Source of the DNA: Peptococcaceae bacterium
GTDB taxonomy: Bacteria > Bacillota > Desulfitobacteriia > Desulfitobacteriales > Syntrophobotulaceae
Direction of reading: 5' to 3'
NCBI GenBank assembly: GCA_012517475.1
Contig: JAAYUV010000027.1
Span: 19,124 to 83,123 of the forward strand
DNA: 64,000 nt
In this document: positions 53,122-60,942 of the stretch, piece by piece
Numbering within the stretch: the stretch's first letter is position 1
Layout: every line of letters starts with the position of its first letter
Notes under the pieces: generated by a model
What the model saw: only the letters and a program-made list of their open reading frames with translations
What the model was told of the DNA's origin: nothing
The model's database searches: none
Program-made: the position numbers and the translations under genes

Positions 53122-54039
53122 TTATTCCCTCAAATCATCAAAGTTATATCCAAATTCTTTAAGATGGGCCTGCTGATTACGCCAATCCTTTCTGACTTTC
53201 ACCCAAAGCTCCAAAAAGACTTTGCTTCCGAGCAATTCTTCAATCTCTTCCCTGGCCAGACGGCCAACTTCTTTTAATACATTCCCGTTTTTTCCTATTA
53301 CAATACCCTTTTGTGACTCACGTTCTACTAAAATAACCGCTCCGATCTTGATTAACGATTTCTTTTCCTGCATGCGCTCAACGATAACAGCCAAAGAATG
53401 GGGTACTTCCTCCCTTGTCAAATGCAGGAGTTTTTCTCTGATCATTTCCGCCACCACAAATTTTTCAGGTTGATCAGTAACTTCGTCTTCGGGGTAATAC
53501 ATGGGACCAGGCGGTAAAGCGTCGAAAATCAGGTCCAATAATTTTGCGGTATTCTCCGCCTGTATCGCAGAGATAGGAATGATTTCCTTATAATCTATCA
53601 ATTTGGAGAATTCCGCAATTTTTATAAGAATTTCATCTTTCGTCAGCAAGTCTATTTTGTTCAAAGCCAAAATACAGGGAATCCCGCTTTCTTTGATTAT
53701 TTCCATAACATACTCGTCACCGCTTCCCAACGGAACCGATGCGTCAACTACGTATACAACGAAATCCACCCCTCTTAATGTACTCTTGGCGGCGGTGACC
53801 ATATATTCTCCAAGCCGGTGCTGCGGCTTATGGATTCCGGGGGTATCAAAAAAAATAACCTGCCCCCTCTCTTCGGTCAGGATACATTGAATCCGGTTTC
53901 GGGTTGTTTGAGGTTTATCCGAAATAATCAGCACTTTTTGACCGAGAAGCGTATTCAGTAACGTCGACTTACCGGCATTGGGCCTTCCGATTACCGCTAC
54001 AAAGCCGGAGCGGAATTCCTTTTTTCCTTCCTGATTCAA
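53122..54039 (-). CDS. era: GTPase Era
   Basis: The G domain has AVIGRPNAGKSTLLNTLLGQ (G1), QTTRNRIQ (G2), FFDTPGIHKPQ (G3) and ALNKIDLL (G4). A C-terminal KH domain with KGIVIGKNGNVLKEVG binds 16S rRNA. Its 305 residues are typical; it assists 30S assembly. The start is TTG, with GGGGGAGG 8 bases upstream. Confidence 0.97.
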   Translation of the reverse strand: MNQEGKKEFRSGFVAVIGRPNAGKSTLLNTLLGQKVLIISDKPQTTRNRIQCILTEERGQVIFFDTPGIHKPQHRLGEYMVTAAKSTLRGVDFVVYVVDASVPLGSGDEYVMEIIKESGIPCILALNKIDLLTKDEILIKIAEFSKLIDYKEIIPISAIQAENTAKLLDLIFDALPPGPMYYPEDEVTDQPEKFVVAEMIREKLLHLTREEVPHSLAVIVERMQEKKSLIKIGAVILVERESQKGIVIGKNGNVLKEVGRLAREEIEELLGSKVFLELWVKVRKDWRNQQAHLKEFGYNFDDLRE

Positions 54040-54057
54040 GTGTCACACCTCCCCCAT

Positions 54058-54474
54058 TTAAGCTTTAAGCCCTGATTCAGGCAAAAACTCCGGTCCAAAT
54101 GAATTTGGCAAAAGCTCAACCAGCGTAGTTATTTTCTTTTCCCCTTTACCGTTTAACAAAAGGATATCACAGTTTTGAGCAAATTCTCTGATTACCTGCC
54201 TGCATGCACCGCAAGGGGCGGGAAAATCGCCGGCGGGAACCGCTATCGCGATTGCCTTGATCTTTCTTTCTCCTAATCCGGTCCCGGTAAATACGGCATT
54301 TCGTTCAGCACAAACAGTCAATCCATAGGAGGCATTCTCTACATTCGAACCGGTTGTGATTCTTCCGGATTCCCATAAAACCGCTGCCCCTACCCTGTAC
54401 TTGGAATAAGGTGCATAGGCATTTTCATATGCTTCAGCCGCCCTGCGGTATAATTCCTGATATTTTTCATCCAT
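54058..54474 (-). CDS. cdd: cytidine deaminase
   Basis: The zinc site is complete: VCAERNA with catalytic Glu and APCGACRQV with the two further cysteines. YSKYRVGAAV and GSNVENASYGLTVCAE are typical of tetrameric cytidine deaminases. It converts cytidine and deoxycytidine to uridine forms. I took the ATG at 54474 (MDEKYQEL); the frame reaches a TTG at 54492. It lies between dgkA and era as in Bacillus. Confidence 0.95.
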   Translation of the reverse strand: MDEKYQELYRRAAEAYENAYAPYSKYRVGAAVLWESGRITTGSNVENASYGLTVCAERNAVFTGTGLGERKIKAIAIAVPAGDFPAPCGACRQVIREFAQNCDILLLNGKGEKKITTLVELLPNSFGPEFLPESGLKA

Positions 54475-54528
54475 TTTCCCACAACCCCTCAACGTAAGGT
54501 CATTTATTTATAATAATATATATACTCA

Positions 54529-54897
54529 TTAATAGAAATACGGCCCAAATATCATTATTCCAATAACCACGGACTGAATCGCCGTTACCAGTACCGCCCC
54601 TGCAGCAATGTCTTTGGCAATACCTGCAATGGGGTGATAACCCGGCTGAACCAAATCAACAACCCTCTCCAGTGCCGTATTAAATAACTCCGCTGCTATA
54701 ACGCTTCCAATAGCATAAGTAATAAACAACCAATGTATTCCGGAAATTTTCAAGTAAAATCCTGCTGTAATCACCACAAAAGAGGCAAAAAAATGAAACC
54801 TCAAGTGTTTTTCGGTTTTTAACGAATGAAAAATTCCTTTACAAGCACCTTGACAGCTTCTAAGAAAAGAGGACGGTTTTTCCTTGAATTGACTCAT
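54529..54897 (-). CDS. dgkA: diacylglycerol/undecaprenol kinase family membrane protein
   Basis: This 122-residue protein has three membrane segments and the DagK motif SVIAAELFNTALERVVDL, followed by AKDIAAGAVLV. In Gram-positive bacteria this enzyme mainly phosphorylates undecaprenol for cell-wall lipid recycling. I chose the ATG at 54897, with GGGAGGAG before it; the frame runs 11 codons further into ybeY. Confidence 0.94.
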   Translation of the reverse strand: MSQFKEKPSSFLRSCQGACKGIFHSLKTEKHLRFHFFASFVVITAGFYLKISGIHWLFITYAIGSVIAAELFNTALERVVDLVQPGYHPIAGIAKDIAAGAVLVTAIQSVVIGIMIFGPYFY

Positions 54898-54913
54898 AAC
54901 TCCTCCCTGGAAA

Positions 54914-55456
54914 TCAGCGGGAAAGTTCAAGCTTTTCCATTACCTGTTCCTCAGCCCGTCTCATGACAACGGCTTCTTCCTCCGAATCATGGTCAAATCC
55001 CAGCAGGTGAAAAGTACCATGCACAGCTAAATATAGGATTTCCCTTTCGAAGGAATGCCCGTATTCTTCTGCCTGAGCACGCGCCCTTTCTACAGAAATG
55101 ACAATATCACCCAGAATAGGGTCCTCATATACTGCTAAACTCTCTACATCATTAATTACATCTTCAAATTCAGCAGCATCTTCTTCTAAGAAATCTTCAA
55201 TAAAGATTTCCGGTTCTCCTTCTCCTTTTTCCATCATCGCAAAAGAAAGGACATCGGTTGGGCGATCTACCCCCCTGTAGGACTTATTGAGTTCATGGAT
55301 GGTTTGGTCATCAACCAGAACAAGTCCAATCTCTGCATCGTCCGGGCCTCCCCCGACTATTAGCGCTTCATAGATTCCTTTTTTCAGCAGCTCCTGAAGC
55401 AAAGTTTTTTCTTTTTGTCCCACTGAATTCTCTTCCCAGGTAATATCTAATTCCAT
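54914..55456 (-). CDS. ybeY: endoribonuclease YbeY (rRNA maturation factor)
   Basis: The zinc motif AVHGTFHLLGFDHDSEEE (HX3HX5H) and the strand-turn RGVDRPTDVLSFAM are diagnostic. The protein takes part in 16S rRNA 3' processing and quality control. The start is debatable: ATG at 55456 fits the family N-terminus but lacks a close ribosome site. A TTG at 55480 has GGGAGG 5 bases upstream. A GCTGTTG / CAACAGC hairpin between the GGAGG and the ATG could bring the two together. Confidence 0.93.
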   Translation of the reverse strand: MELDITWEENSVGQKEKTLLQELLKKGIYEALIVGGGPDDAEIGLVLVDDQTIHELNKSYRGVDRPTDVLSFAMMEKGEGEPEIFIEDFLEEDAAEFEDVINDVESLAVYEDPILGDIVISVERARAQAEEYGHSFEREILYLAVHGTFHLLGFDHDSEEEAVVMRRAEEQVMEKLELSR

Positions 55457-55510
55457 ACCGGTGGGGCTGTTGCAAAACAACAGCTCCTCCCTCCCTTTTA
55501 TATCATTCTT

Positions 55511-57808
55511 CTATTTGGAAGTATTCTTTTTGCTTTCTGTTTCTTCAGGTTCGCTCAGGGTTTGCGCCTCATCCTTTTTGACTTCTTCTTTATCTTCTTC
55601 CTTATTATTATGATCTTTTTCATCCGTTTTCATAATCTCTTCTTCGCTTTGTGCAGTTCGGGCTGATTCAATGACCTTTAATTTAGAGGGAGGCAGCTCG
55701 GGATATTCCACGCGGGAATGGAAAATCCCGCTAAGAACTTTTACAAAGGCAATGGAAATTTTGTCCAAATCTCTAAAAGTAAGATCACACTGATCAAGAA
55801 GACCTTCATCAAATTTCTCTTTAATAATTTTCCTTACCAATCCCTCGATCCTGCCGGGAGTGTTCCCTTTTTGGGAACGAACTGCAGCTTCCACATTATC
55901 TGCCAGAAGAACCAGTGCAGCTTCCTTGGATTGAGGACGTATCCCGTCATAACGGAATGCCTCCTCAGGGATATCCGGATTTTCTTCAAGCGCCTTATGA
56001 TAGAAGAATGATGCGAGGCTGTCACCATGATGTTGAGCTATAATATCCCGGATGCTTTCCGGTAATTTATGTTCTTTAGCCATCTCCAAACCGTCTTTCA
56101 CATGAGAAATCACGATGAGAGAGCTCAAAGTAGGTGCAATCTTGTCATGCGGATTGTCTTTTGAAAATTGATTCTCGATAAAGAAATAGGGGCGTTTCAA
56201 TTTGCCGATATCATGATAAAGAGCCCCGACCCGTACAAGGACAGGATCGGCTTTCACTTCCTCGGCGGCTGTCTCGGCAAGATTCCCTACCAAAACACTA
56301 TGGTGATATGTTCCCGGAGCTTCCATCAACAATTCTTTTAACAAAGGCGCATTGGGGTTGGATAACTCCAGGAGCCTGACTGCAGAAGTAATATTAAACC
56401 CGGATTCGAACCATGGCAAGGTTCCCATGGTTAAGACCGATGCAAAAAAACCGTTGGATATAGCAAGAACACAGCCGATAAGCCAGTAAGTGGGATTGAG
56501 GCCCAGGATTAACGCCACTGCACTGACTAAAGCAACGTTAACCAAAGCAAGGTAAAGACCTGCCCTGGCCAGATCAGATCGTTGATCCAGCTTGGCAACA
56601 CTTTGGATACCAATAAGTCCTCCAATTAAAGCGAACAACCCGGCCAGAGATCCTGAAGCCCCAACCGAGCCGGGATCGGCCATGGTCCCTACAAAAACCC
56701 CGAGAATAATTCCAACGACAATAGCAATCTTTACGCCCAAGAGAATGGTTACTGTCATAGTAACCCATGCTGCCGGAATAAGAATGGCCGTCAAATTATT
56801 TAAATCACTTTTTCCGAGATTAATGGCCAAAAAGGCTTTGCCTAAAGCCAGGACCAGAAACATGAGGATCCCTATCAAAACAAGCCTTTTCCATTTCTCG
56901 AAGATATCCGGAGTTATCTGGTATGAGAATACCAAAAGAATGAACATAGAAACCAAGACAAGAATTGCAATTCCTGCCGTTGGTTTCCAGGGAGATTTTA
57001 CTTTAATCAACCCGTAAGCCAGCAATACCTGGGATACCCTTTCATCCACTATCTCCCCGGGCCCAACGATTTTCTCGTTGGCAACATAAGTATGAACCGA
57101 AGGCTTTACCCTGGAACTGGCAATATCTTTTAGCTTTTTCGTTTCAGCCTGATCCACAATCAGCGTGGGATTAGACACCAATAGTTCAATGAAGTCCTGG
57201 GAAAAAGTCTTCATCACAGGTGTCAAACTGGATTTGTTGATTTGCTCTTTCATCCTGTCTTTCAACAATGGGACTTCCGTTTTGGATTTAGCACCGCTAT
57301 TAGGATCCCGCGCGATCCCCAAGATAACCCTGCTGATGATCTGTTCGGATTTTTCCATATCATTTTCCGAGAGACTCAGCATGGATTGCAGCGTATTGTC
57401 GGTCAAGATGGAAAATGGGGGTGTTTTCCTTAATTCCGCAATTTTTTGAGAAGTATCCATTTTTGAATTGCTTTGCTGTTTTAGAAGCTGAAAACAATGG
57501 CTTAAATTATCGGATAAAAAAGAAATCTGGGTTTCATCGGGAGTATATACAGAGGCAACAGAATTAGCCGCCGATTCCTGTTCTTCATAATAGGTTGTGA
57601 GATCCGTAATCTCTAAGGTATAGGGTGCAGTAATTAATTGCGGACTTGGTTCGCCCAGCTCCACATTGAGCTTTGAACCAAAGAGTCCGGAAGAGATCAC
57701 TGAGGTAAAAAGCAAAAAAAACAAAACGAAAACAGATACCTGATATTTGAATTTTGAATTCTGATACGGTACTTTCGGGGAAAGTAATTTTTTAATTTTT
57801 TTATCCAA
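55511..57808 (-). CDS. pgpH: PgpH-type 7TM-HD cyclic dinucleotide phosphodiesterase
   Basis: After an N-terminal membrane segment (25-45) comes a large 7TMR-HDED extracellular domain (50-270). Seven membrane segments (275-480) and a cytoplasmic HD domain with HHSVLVGNLAETAAEE and VGALYHDIGKLKRPYFF (500-670) follow. The homologous PgpH hydrolyses c-di-AMP. The last 60 residues are a highly charged Glu/Lys tail (EEDKEEVKKDEAQ). The start is a TTG. It sits between phoH and ybeY exactly like Bacillus yqfF. Confidence 0.93.
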   Translation of the reverse strand: MDKKIKKLLSPKVPYQNSKFKYQVSVFVLFFLLFTSVISSGLFGSKLNVELGEPSPQLITAPYTLEITDLTTYYEEQESAANSVASVYTPDETQISFLSDNLSHCFQLLKQQSNSKMDTSQKIAELRKTPPFSILTDNTLQSMLSLSENDMEKSEQIISRVILGIARDPNSGAKSKTEVPLLKDRMKEQINKSSLTPVMKTFSQDFIELLVSNPTLIVDQAETKKLKDIASSRVKPSVHTYVANEKIVGPGEIVDERVSQVLLAYGLIKVKSPWKPTAGIAILVLVSMFILLVFSYQITPDIFEKWKRLVLIGILMFLVLALGKAFLAINLGKSDLNNLTAILIPAAWVTMTVTILLGVKIAIVVGIILGVFVGTMADPGSVGASGSLAGLFALIGGLIGIQSVAKLDQRSDLARAGLYLALVNVALVSAVALILGLNPTYWLIGCVLAISNGFFASVLTMGTLPWFESGFNITSAVRLLELSNPNAPLLKELLMEAPGTYHHSVLVGNLAETAAEEVKADPVLVRVGALYHDIGKLKRPYFFIENQFSKDNPHDKIAPTLSSLIVISHVKDGLEMAKEHKLPESIRDIIAQHHGDSLASFFYHKALEENPDIPEEAFRYDGIRPQSKEAALVLLADNVEAAVRSQKGNTPGRIEGLVRKIIKEKFDEGLLDQCDLTFRDLDKISIAFVKVLSGIFHSRVEYPELPPSKLKVIESARTAQSEEEIMKTDEKDHNNKEEDKEEVKKDEAQTLSEPEETESKKNTSK

Positions 57809-57829
57809 GATCCATCAATCCTTACCTGA

Positions 57830-58807
57830 CTACTCGTCCTCTTTTTTGGAAGGATGGTCACCCTTCTCCTCATAAGCATGAATAATGCTTTGCACAAGCG
57901 GGTTACGTACAATATCGTCGACGGTAAAGTAATGGAAGGAAATATCGGATATACCCTTTAGGATACGCTGTACTTCAATAAGCCCTGAATAATGGCCGCG
58001 AGGGAGATCCACCTGGGTGATATCTCCTGTAACCACAGCTTTTGACCCAAATCCCAGACGCGTTAAAAACATCTTCATTTGTTCGGGGGATGTATTTTGG
58101 GCCTCATCCAGAATAATGAAGGAATCATCGAGGGTACGCCCGCGCATATAGGCCAAGGGAGCAATTTCTATGGTTCCCTTTTCGATATACCTGCCTGTAG
58201 TCTCTGGTCCGAGAAGATCAAACAGAGCATCATAAAGCGGCCTCAGATAAGGATTCACTTTTTCCTGAAGGTCACCGGGCAGGAATCCGAGTTTCTCACC
58301 GGCTTCCACTGCAGGACGGGTAAGAACGATCCGGTTAACTTCTTTTGCCCTTAAAGCCTTAACGGCCATAACCACAGCCAAATAGGTCTTACCTGTTCCC
58401 GCCGGACCTATGCCAAAAACCAGAGACTCTTTTTCAATCGCTTTTACATATTTGGATTGCCCCATTGTTTTTGGTTTAATCGGCCGGCCTCTTTGGGTGG
58501 TTGCAATGACTCTGGTCAGGCTTTGAGCCATATCCTGCTCACTGCCTTCTTCCACTTTAGAAACCACATAGGTAACATCTGCCAAGGTCAGACTATTCCC
58601 CTTCCTGATCAGGGTCAGGAGCTGCTCCAAAACAGACTCAGCCAGCTTAACATGAAGGTCTTCACCCGAAACTGTCATTTCTTCTCCACGGACAACAATC
58701 TGACAGCCTAACCGTTCCTCCAGAAAACGCAAGTGGACATCTTCTAAACCTAATAGATTTAAAGCCTCATCGCCGTCTTTGAGATTTAATTTGGTTTCAC
58801 TACGCAA
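57830..58807 (-). CDS. phoH: PhoH-family ATPase
   Basis: A KH-like N-terminal part is followed by the Walker A motif FGIGPAGTGKTYLAVVMAV, TRPAVEAGEKLGFLPGDL, Walker B SFIILDEAQNTSPEQMKMFLTRLG and VVTGDITQVDLPRG. The protein is an ATPase or helicase-like factor of the YbeY neighbourhood. The best start is a TTG at 58807 with GGGGGAAACAGA upstream, giving 325 residues, the usual size. The open frame to 58882 runs into yqfD and has no family support. Confidence 0.92.
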   Translation of the reverse strand: MRSETKLNLKDGDEALNLLGLEDVHLRFLEERLGCQIVVRGEEMTVSGEDLHVKLAESVLEQLLTLIRKGNSLTLADVTYVVSKVEEGSEQDMAQSLTRVIATTQRGRPIKPKTMGQSKYVKAIEKESLVFGIGPAGTGKTYLAVVMAVKALRAKEVNRIVLTRPAVEAGEKLGFLPGDLQEKVNPYLRPLYDALFDLLGPETTGRYIEKGTIEIAPLAYMRGRTLDDSFIILDEAQNTSPEQMKMFLTRLGFGSKAVVTGDITQVDLPRGHYSGLIEVQRILKGISDISFHYFTVDDIVRNPLVQSIIHAYEEKGDHPSKKEDE

Positions 58808-58838
58808 TCTGTTTCCCCCATTGCTACATGAAGTCGCG

Positions 58839-60041
58839 CTACTGCCTGTAGACTGCAAGTTCTTCGAAGGTTTCAATCTCAACCCTGATGAATTCCACTC
58901 CTTTTTCGGAAGAAAGAACCCGGACTTTGTCCTGAAGGACTTTGGCTTCCGGCGGTATCTTCCCTTTCAGCTCTTCCCTGGCTAAGGTTTCAGCTAGCTC
59001 CTTAGCTACCGATACTGTACGTTCAACATGAACTCTTTGCGTTTCTTCATACTGTATTTGTATAATTTCGACAGGGAATCGCCAATTCCTCCAAACAGGC
59101 AGCGCATAACTCTTTGTTTCTTGAATTGATTCAGAATATGGACTTTTTTGGTTTGTTATCATTATTACTCTATCTTTTATTTTTATACCCCAGCCATGAG
59201 CAACATTTCCAGTTTTCTCAGTAATATCCTCTGTGTGGGGAACTTTTTTTTCAGAACTGTACCAGACTCTGCCCCGTACAAAACCCTTTGCTGCAGGCGC
59301 ATCAACAGCGTTTTGTTTCGCTCCGGCTTTGCCGCCTACGTCAAAACTATATTCGGTCATACCGCCCGAAGCCTTAATCAGGACTTGTCCCTTTTTAACG
59401 ATCTGTCCTTCTTTTACAACCGGGATCCCCTGAATTACAATAACATCTTCAACAAAGCCCGTCTTGGCTGCAATTAAATCTCCTTTGTAAATCACCTTTT
59501 GAGGCAGGGTTTTTTCGACAACCCGGATCCGGATATTCGTTCCCCGTTCCTCCATTGTTACCCACACCAGGTCCGGTATATTTTCCTGAAGCTGTTTACT
59601 CATTTGGTCCAGATTGAGGCCATTTTTTAAAGTCCATTTGTTTAGCCCGACTTTTTGGGCCTCCGCGATGATCTTACTCTCTGGCACCCGTTCGTTACCT
59701 TCGACAGTAACGGATATGACAAATTGGGAAAGAACAGCCAGTGCTGCAAAAATAATAAAAAGCCCGATCATAAGTCCTTTCCGTCGCTGCCAGCGCAAAG
59801 CTACAAACGGGAAACCATATTTTGCCCGGATATTTAATTTCACTCCATTCTCCTTGGCTGCCTTGCGCAAAGTACTGAAGTCCCGGGTATTGATTTCCGC
59901 GACAAACGAATCCGGTAATTCCCTTCCGTTATAAAAAATAATTCCGTCTTTCAGTGCTTGATTAAGAAATGCAGATACCCCTTCTCCCCGAACTTTAATG
60001 TAAACCCGCCCTTGAACATAGCGAAAAATCTTGCTGAACAT
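58839..60041 (-). CDS. yqfD: sporulation protein YqfD
   Basis: This 400-residue protein has an N-terminal domain, a membrane segment (GLMIGLFIIFAALAVLSQFV) and a POTRA/FtsQ-like outer region (VEGNERVPESKIIAEAQKVGL, IRVVEKTLPQKV). Homologs are needed in the mother cell around engulfment in Bacillus (YqfD), under SigE. GGGGAGGG precedes the ATG. Its presence with yqfC argues for a spore-forming ancestry. It does not prove that this strain sporulates. Confidence 0.93.
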   Translation of the reverse strand: MFSKIFRYVQGRVYIKVRGEGVSAFLNQALKDGIIFYNGRELPDSFVAEINTRDFSTLRKAAKENGVKLNIRAKYGFPFVALRWQRRKGLMIGLFIIFAALAVLSQFVISVTVEGNERVPESKIIAEAQKVGLNKWTLKNGLNLDQMSKQLQENIPDLVWVTMEERGTNIRIRVVEKTLPQKVIYKGDLIAAKTGFVEDVIVIQGIPVVKEGQIVKKGQVLIKASGGMTEYSFDVGGKAGAKQNAVDAPAAKGFVRGRVWYSSEKKVPHTEDITEKTGNVAHGWGIKIKDRVIMITNQKSPYSESIQETKSYALPVWRNWRFPVEIIQIQYEETQRVHVERTVSVAKELAETLAREELKGKIPPEAKVLQDKVRVLSSEKGVEFIRVEIETFEELAVYRQ

Positions 60042-60044
60042 ATT

Positions 60045-60317
60045 TTATCCCTCCCCGAAGCTGAGCTGGGAGATCTGACCATGCAAGTGAATCTCGGTAT
60101 CCAGCACTGTTGTGAGCACAAAGCTCTTCCCTCTGATACTCAGTTTCCCCTGGGGGGTTTTCAGGATAATTTCTTCATTCGAAAAAAGGATGACATCCTG
60201 AAAATATTCAACGATCATTTCAGAACGCCCCATTAATGTTATTTTCGGTCCGCCGTCCAGGATATCCGAAGGAAATTCCAGGACTTCCCCGGCCTGTTTT
60301 TGCAGTTTCTTGAACAT
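60045..60317 (-). CDS. yqfC: sporulation protein YqfC
   Basis: This 90-residue YabP/YqfC-family protein has GGPKITLMGRSEMIVEYF, IILKTPQGKLSIRGKSF and the closing GQISQLSF. Its neighbour yqfD begins 3 bases after its stop. I chose the ATG at 60317 with AGGGAG upstream; the frame extends to 60341. It is the first gene of the yqfC-yqfD-phoH-pgpH-ybeY run. Confidence 0.92.
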   Translation of the reverse strand: MFKKLQKQAGEVLEFPSDILDGGPKITLMGRSEMIVEYFQDVILFSNEEIILKTPQGKLSIRGKSFVLTTVLDTEIHLHGQISQLSFGEG

Positions 60318-60408
60318 AGGCACCACTCCCTTCCATAGCATGTCTATGCATAAAAAGGGAAGAATAGTCCAAGTTCATCGGCAGCTCTTTGCGTCCATAG
60401 CATCCCTG

Positions 60409-60774
60409 CACTAGTAGATCGATTCGTAAATCGCGTTAATATATGAAGCCCATGATGACATCAATTCGCTTTATCCGGGCAAGTCTCTGTAATGGATAGA
60501 CGCTTTCGGCAGATTGCGCCGTCCGTGGCGCAATCTGCCGCGCTCCGCATCCCGTTACGCATGCGTAACGGGATGCGGAGCGCGGCTGTTTCGATGCGTG
60601 AAGGCGTTTAATAGCCTTCACGGGATGGCCTAGTGCCGTGATGCCATGGATGGCAAAAAAACGGCGGCCATGGAGGGCGCTATCTGCCGAAAGCGGAATT
60701 GTGGGACCCAGACCAATCCCAGATACTTATGGGCTACATATATGTGCTTATTTATTTAAAGAACGTTGCACTAG
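60409..60774. mobile_element. mosaic palindromic element, copy C (MITE-like)
   Basis: The element is a chain of hairpins without a protein gene. It has outer ends CTAGT / ACTAG with loosely matching flanks, and inner arms CGCTTTCGGCAGATTGCGCC (60501-60520) and GGCGCTATCTGCCGAAAGCG (60676-60695). Inside are a 14-bp hairpin (60507-60540), a 48-bp perfect palindrome (60538-60585) and a 9-bp CGTGAAGGC hairpin (60597-60622). Its right flank repeats that of copy A almost exactly. It fills most of the gap between yqfC and the amidase gene. Confidence 0.82.
60538..60585. repeat. 48-bp perfect palindrome
   Basis: CCGCGCTCCGCATCCCGTTA and its exact complement surround a CGCATGCG centre with no spacer. 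The central 16-18 bp are shared with copy B. Confidence 0.93.
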
Positions 60775-60790
60775 ACATCGTGTCCGTCGC

Positions 60791-60865
60791 GCATTAGTCC
60801 TTCTATGGACGTTTGCCGCTCCTTGCCATCCGTGGCACCGCGGCATTAGTCCTTCCATGGACGTT
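60791..60865. repeat. 23-bp direct repeat pair
   Basis: GCATTAGTCCTTCTATGGAC followed by GTT occurs at 60791-60813 and again, with one change (TTCC for TTCT), at 60843-60865. They lie between the palindromic element and the hairpin at 60866. Confidence 0.7.
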
Positions 60866-60911
60866 AAAGGGGACGTAACGAAACTTAGTTTTGTCATGTC
60901 CCCTTTTTCTG
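60866..60911 (+). terminator. hairpin with T-tail beside the amidase gene
   Basis: The stem AAAGGGGAC / GTCCCCTTT is followed on the plus strand by TTTTT. It lies 32 bases past the amidase stop and could also end that minus-strand transcript weakly. No plus-strand gene precedes it. Confidence 0.6.
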
Positions 60912-60942
60912 TAAAGATACTTTGGTGGCTTCCTCTTCTAAA

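Noticed and set aside
60409..60774. CRISPR array
   Set aside because: Repeats are nested palindromes and mosaic modules without regular spacing or unique spacers; no cas genes in the window.
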